Source: Aquimarina algicola
GTDB taxonomy: Bacteria; Bacteroidota; Bacteroidia; Flavobacteriales; Flavobacteriaceae
Length of the DNA stretch: 64,000 nucleotides
NCBI RefSeq assembly: GCF_006443095.1
Contig: NZ_VFWZ01000008.1
Location: 1-64,000 of the forward strand
Reading direction: 5' to 3'
Part shown: positions 17,909-27,182 of the stretch, one piece after another
Position numbering within the stretch: position 1 is the first letter of the stretch
How the letters are laid out: every line of letters starts with the position of its first letter
Translations under genes and position numbers: made by a program
The notes under the pieces: model-generated
Seen by the model: the letters and a program-made list of their open reading frames with translations, nothing else
Databases searched by the model: none
What the model was told of the DNA's origin: nothing

Positions 17909-18206
17909 CTCATGATTTTAACTTGCTTCTAAATTAGTAAAATATAATTAAAAGTCTACTTCTTCCCTGATTTTTTATAATATGCCCTTTGCGCATCAAA
18001 TTTTGAAAAGGAATACAAAGAGGGTATATCAAAGTAACATATCAGTTCATTTAAATATTAATTGTTAAACTTAGAAAATGAACCGTTTTATTAAACTGGG
18101 TTGGTTTTATTCTTATGTTTCTAACTAAAAGTTCAACAAAACCACCGAATTAGTAAACTAATCTAAGGGGCAATGTTTAATAGAATATCTTAATTATAAA
18201 CTTTTA

Positions 18207-18275
18207 TTAAGCAACATTCAAGTATTCTGCTAACTCTTTGATTTTCAAAAGTTCTTTTTCGAAAGGGTTCGACAT
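18207..18275 (-). pseudogene. Short HTH-protein N-terminus remnant
   Basis: A 22-codon ORF with a good ribosome site (GGGAGAAC before ATG) reads MSNPFEKELLKIKELAEYLN then VA-stop. The sequence looks like the beginning of a longer helix-turn-helix protein cut short. It lies beside a copy of the dispersed palindromic repeat. Confidence 0.3.
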
Positions 18276-18287
18276 GTGTTCTCCCTG

Positions 18288-18366
18288 GGTCACTTTTTAG
18301 ACAAAATTTACCGAACTGTGACAATATTGTCTCGGTTTTTTGTTAGATATTATTATTAAATTCTTA
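18288..18366 (+). repeat. Dispersed palindromic repeat R1, copy a
   Basis: Core GTGACAATATTGTC followed by T-rich sequence and GTTAGATATT. It matches three other places in the window (20352, 47880, 53343). This copy is the most diverged. Confidence 0.7.
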
Positions 18367-18459
18367 AGTATACTAGTTCTTGAGATAATTATATAGCCAA
18401 ATATTAAGGATTATAGTTACCTTAGTGCATATAGCATTGTTGTACATAATTAAAGCAGA

Positions 18460-18987
18460 TTGAAGACAGACTTTACAAATATTGAATATCTCAAAGAAGG
18501 GAATGAACGTCAGCGAAGAGCTTTTGCAGAATTGATCGAGATATCTATTTTTGATCACTTGCAGGACTACAAACCTATATTAACAGGAACTATTCCGATT
18601 GGCATAGATTTACCAGAAAGTGACTTAGATATTATTTGTCAATGTTCCAATCATTTAAAATTTGCAAAAACTCTTAACTCGTTATACTCGAACAAGGAAA
18701 ATTATCAAATACATACGAGCAATTGGAATGACCTAGAATCAACGATTGCAACCTTTCATTCAGGCGAATTTCAGATTGAAATTTTTGGACAAGATTGCCC
18801 TACAGAAAATCAAAATGCGTACCGTCATATGATAATTGAACATAAAATTCTAAGCTCGAAGAACGATAAGTTTAGAGCAGAAATAATACAACTGAAAAAA
18901 GAAGGATTGAAAACGGAACCTGCTTTTGCCAGATTATTAGGTTTGCAAGGAAATCCCTATGAAGAACTATTAAAATTTAAAGAATAA
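18460..18987 (+). CDS. DUF4269-family nucleotidyltransferase-like protein
   Basis: 175 residues from a TTG start. The segment LTGTIPIGIDLPESDLDIIC at residues 41-60 carries the GT.P..ID...SDLDI pattern of DUF4269, a family with a nucleotidyltransferase-like fold. NERQRRAF near the start is also typical. Substrate unknown. It is a single gene in a decayed neighbourhood, with no clear promoter partner. The TTG start is preceded by AGCAGA, a weak ribosome site. Confidence 0.75.
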   Translation: MKTDFTNIEYLKEGNERQRRAFAELIEISIFDHLQDYKPILTGTIPIGIDLPESDLDIICQCSNHLKFAKTLNSLYSNKENYQIHTSNWNDLESTIATFHSGEFQIEIFGQDCPTENQNAYRHMIIEHKILSSKNDKFRAEIIQLKKEGLKTEPAFARLLGLQGNPYEELLKFKE

Positions 18988-19237
18988 AACTTTTGTAGCA
19001 GTCATAATGTGTATGGTATATAGCTTGTAGCCTCACTACGACACCATAATACTCAAGATTAATCTAATTCATTAAATTTCTAAATAAAACGAAGTTGGAC
19101 AAAGATTACTAGAATCTTTAAATATTAAGTTAGCAAAAATCATCTTGTCATCATTTTAACAAGCAATTAGCAAGGCTTGATGCTTTTTTGTTTGATATTC
19201 GCGGTAAATTTTTAATTGGAGAAAATAATTAGAGTAA

Positions 19238-20164
19238 ATGAACAAATTTTTATCGATATTCATCATTATAATAATAACAATATCTTGTAGTGATGGAAGC
19301 CAGAAAAATAAAACAATAGAAGAGTTTAATGTTAGTAATAAGGCTATTCCAAATAAAGAGGAAACAAGGTTAAAATCATTTGAAATAAAAGGAACAGAAG
19401 TCCATTCTATTAAATCAACAATCAATCAAAAATCTTACGAACTATACGTTAAGCTACCGAAATCATATTCAAGCTCCGATAAACAATATCCAATATTGAT
19501 TCTTACCGATTCAGACTATGCCTTCCCGTTAGTGACTAGTATAACAAGGCGATTAAATGTAGAAGAATTTATCACAGTGGGAATCTCCTATTCCAAAGAT
19601 GATAAACCAACAGTTAGCAGGACAAGGGATTATACACCGACCTATTCTCCTAATGAACCGAGAGGACACTCTAAAGAATCAAGGTTAGCTTCTGGAAAGG
19701 CTGATGATTTTATATCATTTATAAAAAATGATATATTTCCGTTTTTAGAAGAGATGTATAGAATAGATAATTCCAAAAAAGTATTTGCCGGACAATCTTT
19801 TGGTGGATTATTAGCGAGTTATATGTTGGTTACAACACCAAATTTATTTGAATACTATTTAGCTGGAAGTCCCTCTTTATGGTATGACAATCAATGCTTA
19901 AATGGGTTCGAAGAGGTATACTATAATTCCCATAAGAATATGAAAGCAAATGTTTTTTTGTGTATCGGAGAAGAGGAAGAAAAATCAAATATGGTAGCCG
20001 AAATGCTTGATTTTGAAAAAAGGTTATTATCTCGAAATTACTCCGATTTAAACATTAAAACAGTTATAATTCCTGATGAAGATCACCTAAGTGTCTATCC
20101 TAGCTTTATTACAAAAGGAATTCTATATGCTTTTGGAAAAGAAAAACCAACTAACAAAAAATAA
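19238..20164 (+). CDS. Lipoprotein alpha/beta-hydrolase (putative esterase family)
   Basis: 308 residues. MNKFLSIFIIIIITISC is a lipoprotein signal with Cys17. The hydrolase domain has the nucleophile elbow GQSFGG (about residue 190) and a catalytic His in DEDHLSVYP near the end. Overall it resembles the Fes/IroE-type esterase family (YELYVKLPKSY opening, PSLWYDN after the elbow). Probably anchored in the outer membrane facing the periplasm or surface. The natural substrate cannot be told from sequence. A weak hairpin (20163-20185) overlaps its stop. Confidence 0.8.
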   Translation: MNKFLSIFIIIIITISCSDGSQKNKTIEEFNVSNKAIPNKEETRLKSFEIKGTEVHSIKSTINQKSYELYVKLPKSYSSSDKQYPILILTDSDYAFPLVTSITRRLNVEEFITVGISYSKDDKPTVSRTRDYTPTYSPNEPRGHSKESRLASGKADDFISFIKNDIFPFLEEMYRIDNSKKVFAGQSFGGLLASYMLVTTPNLFEYYLAGSPSLWYDNQCLNGFEEVYYNSHKNMKANVFLCIGEEEEKSNMVAEMLDFEKRLLSRNYSDLNIKTVIIPDEDHLSVYPSFITKGILYAFGKEKPTNKK

Positions 20165-20351
20165 ACGTCATTAAAACTGACGTTTACTCAACTCATGATT
20201 TTTAACTCCTATAAAAGTTATAAAAAAATTAAAATGTTTTAATATAGAACGATATTAGCAAGCTATTAGTAGCAAATCTTGATACTCTTTTACATACTCT
20301 GAAAATTTCTTCTAAATATTCTGTCAAAAAAGTTTGAGTCGTGAATGCTCG

Positions 20352-20406
20352 GGGTCACAAATGAGACAAAATTTACTAAAGCGAGACATTATTGTCTCGC
20401 TTTTTG
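20352..20406 (+). repeat. Dispersed palindromic repeat R1, copy b
   Basis: Contains CACAAATGAGACAAAATTTA then GCGAGACATTATTGTCTCGC followed by five T. It is nearly identical to copies c and d in this part. It ends exactly where the truncated DoxX homology begins. Confidence 0.8.
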
Positions 20407-20635
20407 TATTGAGTTGGTTGCAGGTATTTTGCTTATCACCAACCGTTTAATAATGCTCATATGTATAACCTTAGTTATAGAAATGCTTGTAGCTACTAGC
20501 GTACATTGGTCCAATGGTTGGCTTTTTGCTGCTTCAGGTGGTGGATGGGAATTTCCCGCATTACTTATTGTATGCACGATAGTACTTGCCCTACAAGTAA
20601 AAAACAAATTATCTCGAAAAGTTCTAAAAAAATAA
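20403..20635 (+). pseudogene. DoxX-like membrane protein, 5'-truncated
   Basis: The frame reads IELVAGILLITNRLIMLICI then VHWSNGWLFAASGGGWEFPA, which is the second half of a DoxX-family protein. The usual first helix and start are missing. Upstream in-frame sequence comes from repeat R1, so the ATG at 20345 is fortuitous. The next gene follows after 4 bases, which suggests a former operon. Confidence 0.65.
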
Positions 20636-20639
20636 TAAA

Positions 20640-21061
20640 ATGACACATTTTAAATGGAGCAAAGCTTTGTTATGTCTAGTATACCTGGTTTCTTGTAGTA
20701 GACATGATCCAAAACAATTTCTAGATAAAATCTATGCTTCCGAAAAAGTGAAACATTTTGAATTTGATAATATATTTTATGACACTTTGAGTGTTGGAAT
20801 TTTCAGAAAACTGGTATATGGTGATAATTTACAACAAACAGATGTTGTCATAAAAAAGGGCTATATCATCCCTAAACATGAGCACATAAGCGAGCAAATG
20901 TCTACGATTTTAGAAGGAGCATTTAAAGCAACAATCTATCATCCTAATAGAACAGAAGTAGTTATTTTAAATACAGGAGACGTGTTTTTTATTCCTTCAC
21001 CCCCCCCCTCATAAATACAAGGCTATAGAAGACAGCAGAGTTTTAGAAACTTTTTTCCAAT
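20640..21061 (+). pseudogene. Cupin-domain protein frameshifted at a poly-C tract
   Basis: The protein begins with a lipoprotein-like signal (MTHFKWSKALLCLVYLVSC) and a cupin core (KKGYIIPKHEHISEQMSTIL then NTGDVFFIPS). At 21000-21008 a run of nine C shifts the frame and the ORF ends PPPS-stop. One C fewer restores the expected PHKYKAIEDSRVLETFF ending. A second slip at a T-run near 21050 may also be needed to read PIRKDMINK. It could be phase-variable or simply dead. Confidence 0.7.
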
Positions 21062-21082
21062 AAGAAAAGATATGATTAATAA

Positions 21083-21238
21083 ATAGCAATTATTGGTGTT
21101 GGAGGCACTATTGTTCAAAGAATAGTAAAGGAGGTTACATAATGAAAATCATGATTTAAAGCTACTACTAAATTTGAACCAAAATTTGGAAAACCGGAAC
21201 AGAACATAAAAATTACGTTTGATTTCAACTCTATCTAA
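21083..21238 (+). pseudogene. NAD(P)-binding oxidoreductase fragment
   Basis: IAIIGVGGTIVQRIVKEV is a Rossmann-type GxGGxxxxR start as in NmrA-like reductases. After a frame change HNENHDLKATT follows, and then unrelated sequence to a stop at 21238. Most of the gene is missing. The remainder of 21239-21566 holds only the terminator at 21365. Confidence 0.5.
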
Positions 21239-21364
21239 AAATATTAAAACCAGACTTTTTGGTAGAAGTGAGTGTCTCATTATATTTTTTGTTTTAAGCT
21301 TTTATCTTTTAGTATTTAATAAAAATATCATAACTCAAAATTAAATAAGACATGTAGTAAAGGT

Positions 21365-21396
21365 GTCTCAAATAATTATTTGAGACCTGTTTTTTA
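21365..21396 (+). terminator. Intrinsic terminator
   Basis: GTCTCAAATAATTATTTGAGAC is a 22-base perfect palindrome (listed here in two halves: GTCTCAAATAA and TTATTTGAGAC), followed by CTG and six T. It lies past the decayed plus-strand genes. Confidence 0.7.
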
Positions 21397-21566
21397 ATTT
21401 AAAAATGGTCTGGTAAATCCTTTAATGAGGGTTGTTCAATCAAAAAAGATTTTGTCATCTTATTCTGCTTATGATGCAACCACTCTTTATTTTATTAATG
21501 ATATGTTCTTCGAAGCCTCTCACCACAAAAACTTATCTCTTTTTTTTGAACAATGACTTTACTTTC

Positions 21567-23312
21567 TTAAACTTTTATCTTAGTTTTTTTTCGAATACTA
21601 AAAAACCATATTACTAAGCCTATTCCTATGATATAGACACCATATTGATAATAAAAAAAGTAAAAAAACCATCTCCATAGAGGTGGTGTGTCATTTAAAT
21701 TGATCTTAATACGATTTATAGTACCTCCATCTAGATGACCTAGGGAAACGACTTCCAACCCTTCATCTGTTTCATAATATGCTGCGGGGCTTACTATTCT
21801 ATCAAAATCCCATACTCTTTTAATTCCGAAAGGGTTACAATTTTTTAATTTACGAACGTGTACTTCGCTATCATCAAAATACGCATATTTCTTTCCAGAT
21901 TGGATGAGCATTACTTTTTCTGAGGTTCCATAATCTGAGGTTCTGTGTCTGTTAATTGATACTACATTATCATAATCAAGGCTTAACTTACATCGATCTT
22001 CAATCGCATATTTATTTTCAGCGTCAGAGGACCAAGGTTTTACCATCCACTGTTTCTTATTTCGATTGTAGTAATAGACTAGAACTTCAGATAGACTTGT
22101 ATAGGATTTGGAGATTGCTTCATAATGACTGATTTCTATAGGGGTTTCCTGTAAATAAATTAATGGGCCAGTCGTTAACCAAAACCCATTTTTGTCTCCA
22201 TGGATAAAATAAATATGACTATTATATAAAGATGAAATTGTCTCTGGATTTTCATTCTGAATCAATTTCCAATCAGGTGCTATTTCAACAGTATTATTTT
22301 CATCAATAAGCAGTACGCGACCTCCCTTTTGTACAACAACAATTGATTCGTCGTTTAAAAACTCTGCTTTTGATACATCATTAACAAGTGATTTCCATGA
22401 CTTACCCCTATCCTTACTTATTGCTAGTCGTCCAATTTGATCTAAAATCAATAATTGGTTCCCTTGTTGTGATTCAAAATTTCTATTAAAAGAATGCTTT
22501 TGTAACGATGCTGATTTATCTTCCCAGTTTGTACTGCCATTCTTTTGAAAGAAAACACCTCCAAGAGTCGCTGCCCAAATCCCATCAACAGACTCACTTA
22601 AAACAGCAGGTATTTCACCTTCATGGAGTTTGATATTATTTCTGTATATTCTAGGTTTAGTGGTTGTTTCTATATATTTTTCCTTGATTTCGAGTACACT
22701 GCCGTTAAGCTTAAACTGATACCTGTTGTTATCTGGTAATTCCAATATGGCATTACTTTCTGAGCTAAAAGTCAATACAGTTCCAGACAATGTTTTTTCA
22801 TCTAAGTCAGAAAGAGGAATAGATTTCCAAGATTGTTCAAAATTTTCTGTGAATTCAGGGAGCTTTATGAGCTGTTCTGAATTTGAAATAATGGTTACAG
22901 GTTTCCATGATTTTCCAAAATCTTCTGACACAATAAAACCATCAAGAGTAGAGGCTAAAATGGTGTCATTAACCCATAACGCTATTTTAATATAACTTTC
23001 GCTTAGTTCTATTTGTTCCCAAGTTACACCATGGTCCAAGCTTAAATATTTCCAACGCTCTCCAGCAATAATCAAATGATTAGGGTTCTTAGCATTTACG
23101 TGTATATATTGAATTGAAGGACCGCTCGGAATTGTAATTTCATTATCAGTTTCAGGTGTAATATTCGATTTCACCACAATGCTTCCATCATTAACTCCTA
23201 AAGAATACGGGATGTCATTTGTTTTATCAATTAAATTCAAAATTATAAACGCGATATATAAAAATGATATACATCTGAAAACTAACTTGTTCATAGTTGT
23301 AGTTTTTATCAT
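21567..23312 (-). CDS. BNR/sialidase-like repeat protein with C-terminal membrane helix
   Basis: 581 residues. An N-terminal signal or anchor (LVFRCISFLYIAFIILNLI), then repeated WxxxxL....G.TW and DFGKSWKPV/DRGKSWKSL motifs, the Asp-box pattern of beta-propeller BNR repeats. No full set of sialidase catalytic residues is visible. Near the C-terminus WRWFFYFFYYQYGVYIIGIG is a membrane helix followed by basic residues. The protein is therefore probably a membrane-anchored propeller facing the periplasm. The second Met (seventh codon) is an equally likely start. Confidence 0.7.
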   Translation of the reverse strand: MIKTTTMNKLVFRCISFLYIAFIILNLIDKTNDIPYSLGVNDGSIVVKSNITPETDNEITIPSGPSIQYIHVNAKNPNHLIIAGERWKYLSLDHGVTWEQIELSESYIKIALWVNDTILASTLDGFIVSEDFGKSWKPVTIISNSEQLIKLPEFTENFEQSWKSIPLSDLDEKTLSGTVLTFSSESNAILELPDNNRYQFKLNGSVLEIKEKYIETTTKPRIYRNNIKLHEGEIPAVLSESVDGIWAATLGGVFFQKNGSTNWEDKSASLQKHSFNRNFESQQGNQLLILDQIGRLAISKDRGKSWKSLVNDVSKAEFLNDESIVVVQKGGRVLLIDENNTVEIAPDWKLIQNENPETISSLYNSHIYFIHGDKNGFWLTTGPLIYLQETPIEISHYEAISKSYTSLSEVLVYYYNRNKKQWMVKPWSSDAENKYAIEDRCKLSLDYDNVVSINRHRTSDYGTSEKVMLIQSGKKYAYFDDSEVHVRKLKNCNPFGIKRVWDFDRIVSPAAYYETDEGLEVVSLGHLDGGTINRIKINLNDTPPLWRWFFYFFYYQYGVYIIGIGLVIWFFSIRKKTKIKV

Positions 23313-23518
23313 TAATTAAATTGTAAAGTAGCTTTATATAGGTTGTTGTTTTTGATACTCTAATGAGATCTGAGCTAATAATTGTTTAATACTATTCATG
23401 ATTATATCCTTTTTAAGATTCCTTTTTACATTGAACAAGATATGACTTTAAAGTGTTTCCATAGGTTGTAACCTCGATATTTCATTTTTTTAAATAACTC
23501 TCTTACAGTTGAAATGGG

Positions 23519-23920
23519 TCATTGACTTTTATAATTCCTTATTTTGTTAATAATATAATTTTCGAACTCGATTATTACAAAAGCTTCTCTTTTTCTGTTA
23601 GAAATAAATTTATTCTTCTGAACTTTTATACCAAATGGCGTGTGTAACTTAGACGCATACTGATTTCCCGAGATTACCATTCTACCAAAGTCGTTATCTA
23701 TTTCTAAAGTATCAGTAAGCGTTACATTGTCTAGGTTGATTAGTTGTAAATTTATCCTACAAGTATGATAACTAGCATCTTCTTGTATTTTAGTTTCTTG
23801 ATTTAATGTTGTACTCCCCTGATATCCGCAAAATTGATAAGCATTTTCCTCTTTATTAAAGCAATGAGTCCATTCATTATATTCATTAGGTGACTTACAA
23901 AGCTCTATTTTTTCAGGCAT
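23519..23920 (-). CDS. Unknown protein, probably 5'-truncated
   Basis: 133 residues from the first ATG, with five Cys (LCKS, HCFN, FCGY, HTCR) and no signal peptide. The frame is open upstream to 24022, and that part reads FDLSIKELAHRLNKVSTEYY then LARPR, which looks coding. No ATG, GTG or TTG is present there in a sensible place. The gene has therefore probably lost its start, or begins within the upstream part at an unusual codon. Family not recognised. The rest of 23921-24259 holds the terminator below. Confidence 0.45.
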   Translation of the reverse strand: MPEKIELCKSPNEYNEWTHCFNKEENAYQFCGYQGSTTLNQETKIQEDASYHTCRINLQLINLDNVTLTDTLEIDNDFGRMVISGNQYASKLHTPFGIKVQKNKFISNRKREAFVIIEFENYIINKIRNYKSQ

Positions 23921-24085
23921 ACGAGGACGTGCTAAATAATATTCAGTTGATACCTTGTTAAGTCTATGAGCTAATTCTTTGATGGATAGATCAAAATGAT
24001 ATTCTTTTTGAGACCGTGAATGCTAATGTGTCCTTAAACCATTAAGTAAAAAACACGCCGCCGCCTATAGAGAATTTATAAAACA

Positions 24086-24120
24086 ATAAAATAAAAAAGC
24101 CAGACAATTTTGTCTGGCTT
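24086..24120 (-). terminator. Terminator of the M16 peptidase gene
   Basis: AAGCCAGACAA and its exact complement around a 2-base loop (24097-24120), followed on the minus strand by a long T-run. It lies 140 bases past the peptidase stop. Confidence 0.85.
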
Positions 24121-24259
24121 AAGGAAAAAAATGCCTTGAAAGTAGCGGGAGAGATTGAAATATCTAACCAATTCTATTGAAAAATTAATTGAAATTAAGG
24201 CATTTATAAAAAACTATTCTATATTATTAATAGCTTTATAAGACTATTATAATCTACGA

Positions 24260-27085
24260 TTACTTTTTTTCGGGTATCAAAATAAATTCAGCATAATTTT
24301 TTGTATTAAAATAAGTATTAGCTGCATCTTTAAAATCTTTTGAAGAGAGTTTATTGATTTTAGATTTATAATTTACTATTTCATCAATGTCTAAATCATA
24401 TTCAATTGCTGTTTTCAATTTATAAATCCAGTACTCATTGTATTTGAGTCCATCTTTCGCATTAGATAATTCTGCTTCTTTAATTTTTTTAAGATCTATC
24501 TCAGATATTCCGTTATTTTTGATATTGTCAATTTCTTCGAAAACTTTTTTAGTTAATTTCTCTACATTTTCTGGGGCACAAGTAAAACGAATGTTTAAAC
24601 GATACCAATCATAAGGTTTATCAGTCGCAAATCCAGATACCTTAACTCCATAAACACCAGCCATTTTTTCACGTAGTTCTTCTGTAAGTTTTATTTTAAG
24701 CGCTTTTGCCAGTAAATTGATATTTCGTTTTTTATCTATTGAAAAATCAAGTGTTCCTGTAAAACGCATATCTACTTTACTTTTATTATCAATACCTTTT
24801 TCTATAGTCTCTTTAATCACTCCAGTAGGTCTACGTAATCCGATATCTCTCCAGGTACTTTTTTGTTGTAGATCAGAAGGTAAACTTGCCAAGTATCTGA
24901 TTACCTGTTCTTTTAAAATTTCAAGATCAAAGCTTCCTGCAAAAATAAAAATGAACCCATTTGCTGATGAGAAACGTTCCTTATAGAATTCATATACATC
25001 ATCCAATTTTAACCCTTCTTCTATTTCTTGCTCTTTTAGAGATACTCCTCTTAAATGATTTTGGGTCATTACTTGATTAATTCTTTCTTCAAAGACGATG
25101 TTAGGATTTTTATCCATGTCTTTGGTTAAGGCTATCATGTTTGCTTTCTGTGCTTCAAAAACACCTTTGTCTTTGTTAGGTGCTGTAAAATACAAATGTG
25201 TCATTTGCAGCATTGTCTCTAAGTCTTTAGAAGAGCTATTTCCTGAGAATAAGTCATCATAAAAATTAATACGAGGTTTTACGCTTACCGTTTTCCCCAT
25301 ATTTATTTTTTTAAGATTTATTGAAGAAACCCCGTTTATTCCACTAGACCCGATTATCTCACCAGCGCTTTTGACAGAAACATATAATGAATCTTGTCCC
25401 AAAGAACTTCCTCCTGGTCTAAAACCAATCATACTTATTAAATCGTTTTGTAATGTTGTTGGCTTAGCCAATACAGTGATTCCGTTAGCAAATTTCCATG
25501 TAGTTACGTCAACGTTAGAATTATAAGAAGCCTTTACAATTTTGCCTGGTTGAGGTTTCTTGCTCATCAATTCTGTAATATTAAGAGAGTCTATATTTTG
25601 AGTAATTTTTTTTGTTTTTATTTTTTTCAACATAGACATCACTTCTTTACTATCAGGAAGTTTTAAACTTTTTTTATTAGGTGCATTTATAATAATAGAA
25701 ATATTATCATCTTTAATCCACTCTTGAGCTATTTGATTCACATCTTCTATTGTGATCGAAGGGAACACTTTTTTGTAGAACTCATATTGAAATGCTGTCC
25801 CAACGATAGGCTTTTTGTCTGTAAAGTGACCGGTATATTGGTCTGCGTAGTATTTTGAGGGTAATTTTCCTTCTTCGTTTTTAAAAATGGCAGCTCTATT
25901 CAGCATGTATGCTTTATAACGTTTTAATTCTGCTGAAGTAAAGCCGTATCGCTTAGCACGTTCACTTTCTTCTAATAATATTTCTATACCTTTATTTATT
26001 GCATCCTCTTTTAAAGAAGCCCGAAGGTAATAACTATCTTTATCTCCTAAAAAATGTCCTATTCCCGCAGAAGCACTTAAGAATGGCGCATTAGGAAGTA
26101 TTGCTTTTTCTGACAATCGTTGTCGTAACATTCCTGTATATAACCTTTGTAAGATATTCTTTTTGTAATCCTTCAAGTTCTTGGTCTCGACACTTGTTTT
26201 TTTATGATAAACAGCAATATTTACACCTGTAGCTTCGGGATCTGTAATGATTCCGATTTTTGGACTTGTATTATCTGGAATCGTATAGTGTATTCTTTCT
26301 TTTGGATTACTTTTTATATTGAGATCATCAAATACAGATTTTATTTTTTGTTCTGTTTCGACAAGATCAAAGTCTCCTACCAATACTAGTGCCATCAAAT
26401 CAGGTCGATACCAATCGGTGTAAAAACGTTTTAAAGATGCATATTTAGAATTCATAATGACATCAAGAGTACCTATCGGAGTTCTTTTTGAATATCTAGA
26501 ATTATTGGTTAATAGAGGGATAGACTCGTAATACATTCGCATTCTAGCTCCGCTACGGGCTCTTAGCTCTTCTGCTACAATGCCTCTTTCATTATCAATT
26601 TCTTCATCAGAAAATTCAATACCATCAGCCCAATCTCTCATAATTTGAAGACTGGTATCGAATATTTCTTTATTATCCGTAGGAACTAATAGCTTATATA
26701 CAGTCTCATCAAAACTAGTATGCGCATTTAGATCTGCACCAAATTCTACACCTATACTTTGTAAATAATTGATAAGTTCGTTTTTTTTAAAATTCTTTGT
26801 TCCATTAAATGCCATATGCTCTACAAAGTGGGCGAGCCCCAATTGATCTTCGTCTTCTAGAATAGAACCGGCATTTACCACTAATCGTAATACAGCTTTA
26901 TCTTTTGGTTTAGCATTCTTTTTTAAATAATATGTAAGACCATTCGCTAGTTTACCAACTTTTACTGTTGGATCTATGGGGATTTTTGTGTTGAGGTCTT
27001 CTATTTCAGAAGATTTCTTTTGCGACATAAGCATTCCTATGCACAAGAAGAAAAGAAAGAATATTTTCGTTTTGATTTTTTTCAT
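24260..27085 (-). CDS. Secreted M16 (pitrilysin-type) zinc peptidase
   Basis: 941 residues with a signal peptide (KIFFLFFLCIGMLMSQ). The inverted zinc motif HFVEH is at residues 86-90, with the third ligand in the downstream NERGIVAEELRAR region. Two M16 repeats are visible: the active N-terminal half and a catalytically silent second half beginning near VDVTTWKFANGITVLAKPT. Length and order match periplasmic two-domain M16B proteases. It lies downstream of SusD on the same strand behind a terminator, so peptide use linked to the SusC/D locus is plausible but inferred. Confidence 0.92.
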   Translation of the reverse strand: MKKIKTKIFFLFFLCIGMLMSQKKSSEIEDLNTKIPIDPTVKVGKLANGLTYYLKKNAKPKDKAVLRLVVNAGSILEDEDQLGLAHFVEHMAFNGTKNFKKNELINYLQSIGVEFGADLNAHTSFDETVYKLLVPTDNKEIFDTSLQIMRDWADGIEFSDEEIDNERGIVAEELRARSGARMRMYYESIPLLTNNSRYSKRTPIGTLDVIMNSKYASLKRFYTDWYRPDLMALVLVGDFDLVETEQKIKSVFDDLNIKSNPKERIHYTIPDNTSPKIGIITDPEATGVNIAVYHKKTSVETKNLKDYKKNILQRLYTGMLRQRLSEKAILPNAPFLSASAGIGHFLGDKDSYYLRASLKEDAINKGIEILLEESERAKRYGFTSAELKRYKAYMLNRAAIFKNEEGKLPSKYYADQYTGHFTDKKPIVGTAFQYEFYKKVFPSITIEDVNQIAQEWIKDDNISIIINAPNKKSLKLPDSKEVMSMLKKIKTKKITQNIDSLNITELMSKKPQPGKIVKASYNSNVDVTTWKFANGITVLAKPTTLQNDLISMIGFRPGGSSLGQDSLYVSVKSAGEIIGSSGINGVSSINLKKINMGKTVSVKPRINFYDDLFSGNSSSKDLETMLQMTHLYFTAPNKDKGVFEAQKANMIALTKDMDKNPNIVFEERINQVMTQNHLRGVSLKEQEIEEGLKLDDVYEFYKERFSSANGFIFIFAGSFDLEILKEQVIRYLASLPSDLQQKSTWRDIGLRRPTGVIKETIEKGIDNKSKVDMRFTGTLDFSIDKKRNINLLAKALKIKLTEELREKMAGVYGVKVSGFATDKPYDWYRLNIRFTCAPENVEKLTKKVFEEIDNIKNNGISEIDLKKIKEAELSNAKDGLKYNEYWIYKLKTAIEYDLDIDEIVNYKSKINKLSSKDFKDAANTYFNTKNYAEFILIPEKK

Positions 27086-27103
27086 TGTTTAGAGTTTAAA
27101 AGG

Positions 27104-27142
27104 ATAAAAAAACAGGGTTATACAAAGTAATAACCCCGTTTA
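27104..27142 (-). terminator. Terminator of the susC-susD transcript
   Basis: Arms 27111-27122 and 27131-27142 match at 11 of 12 bases, followed on the minus strand by a seven-T run. It separates SusD from the M16 gene. Confidence 0.8.
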
Positions 27143-27182
27143 TAAAATAGGGCGGAGTGGCTAACTCAAGTATATGTATTGG

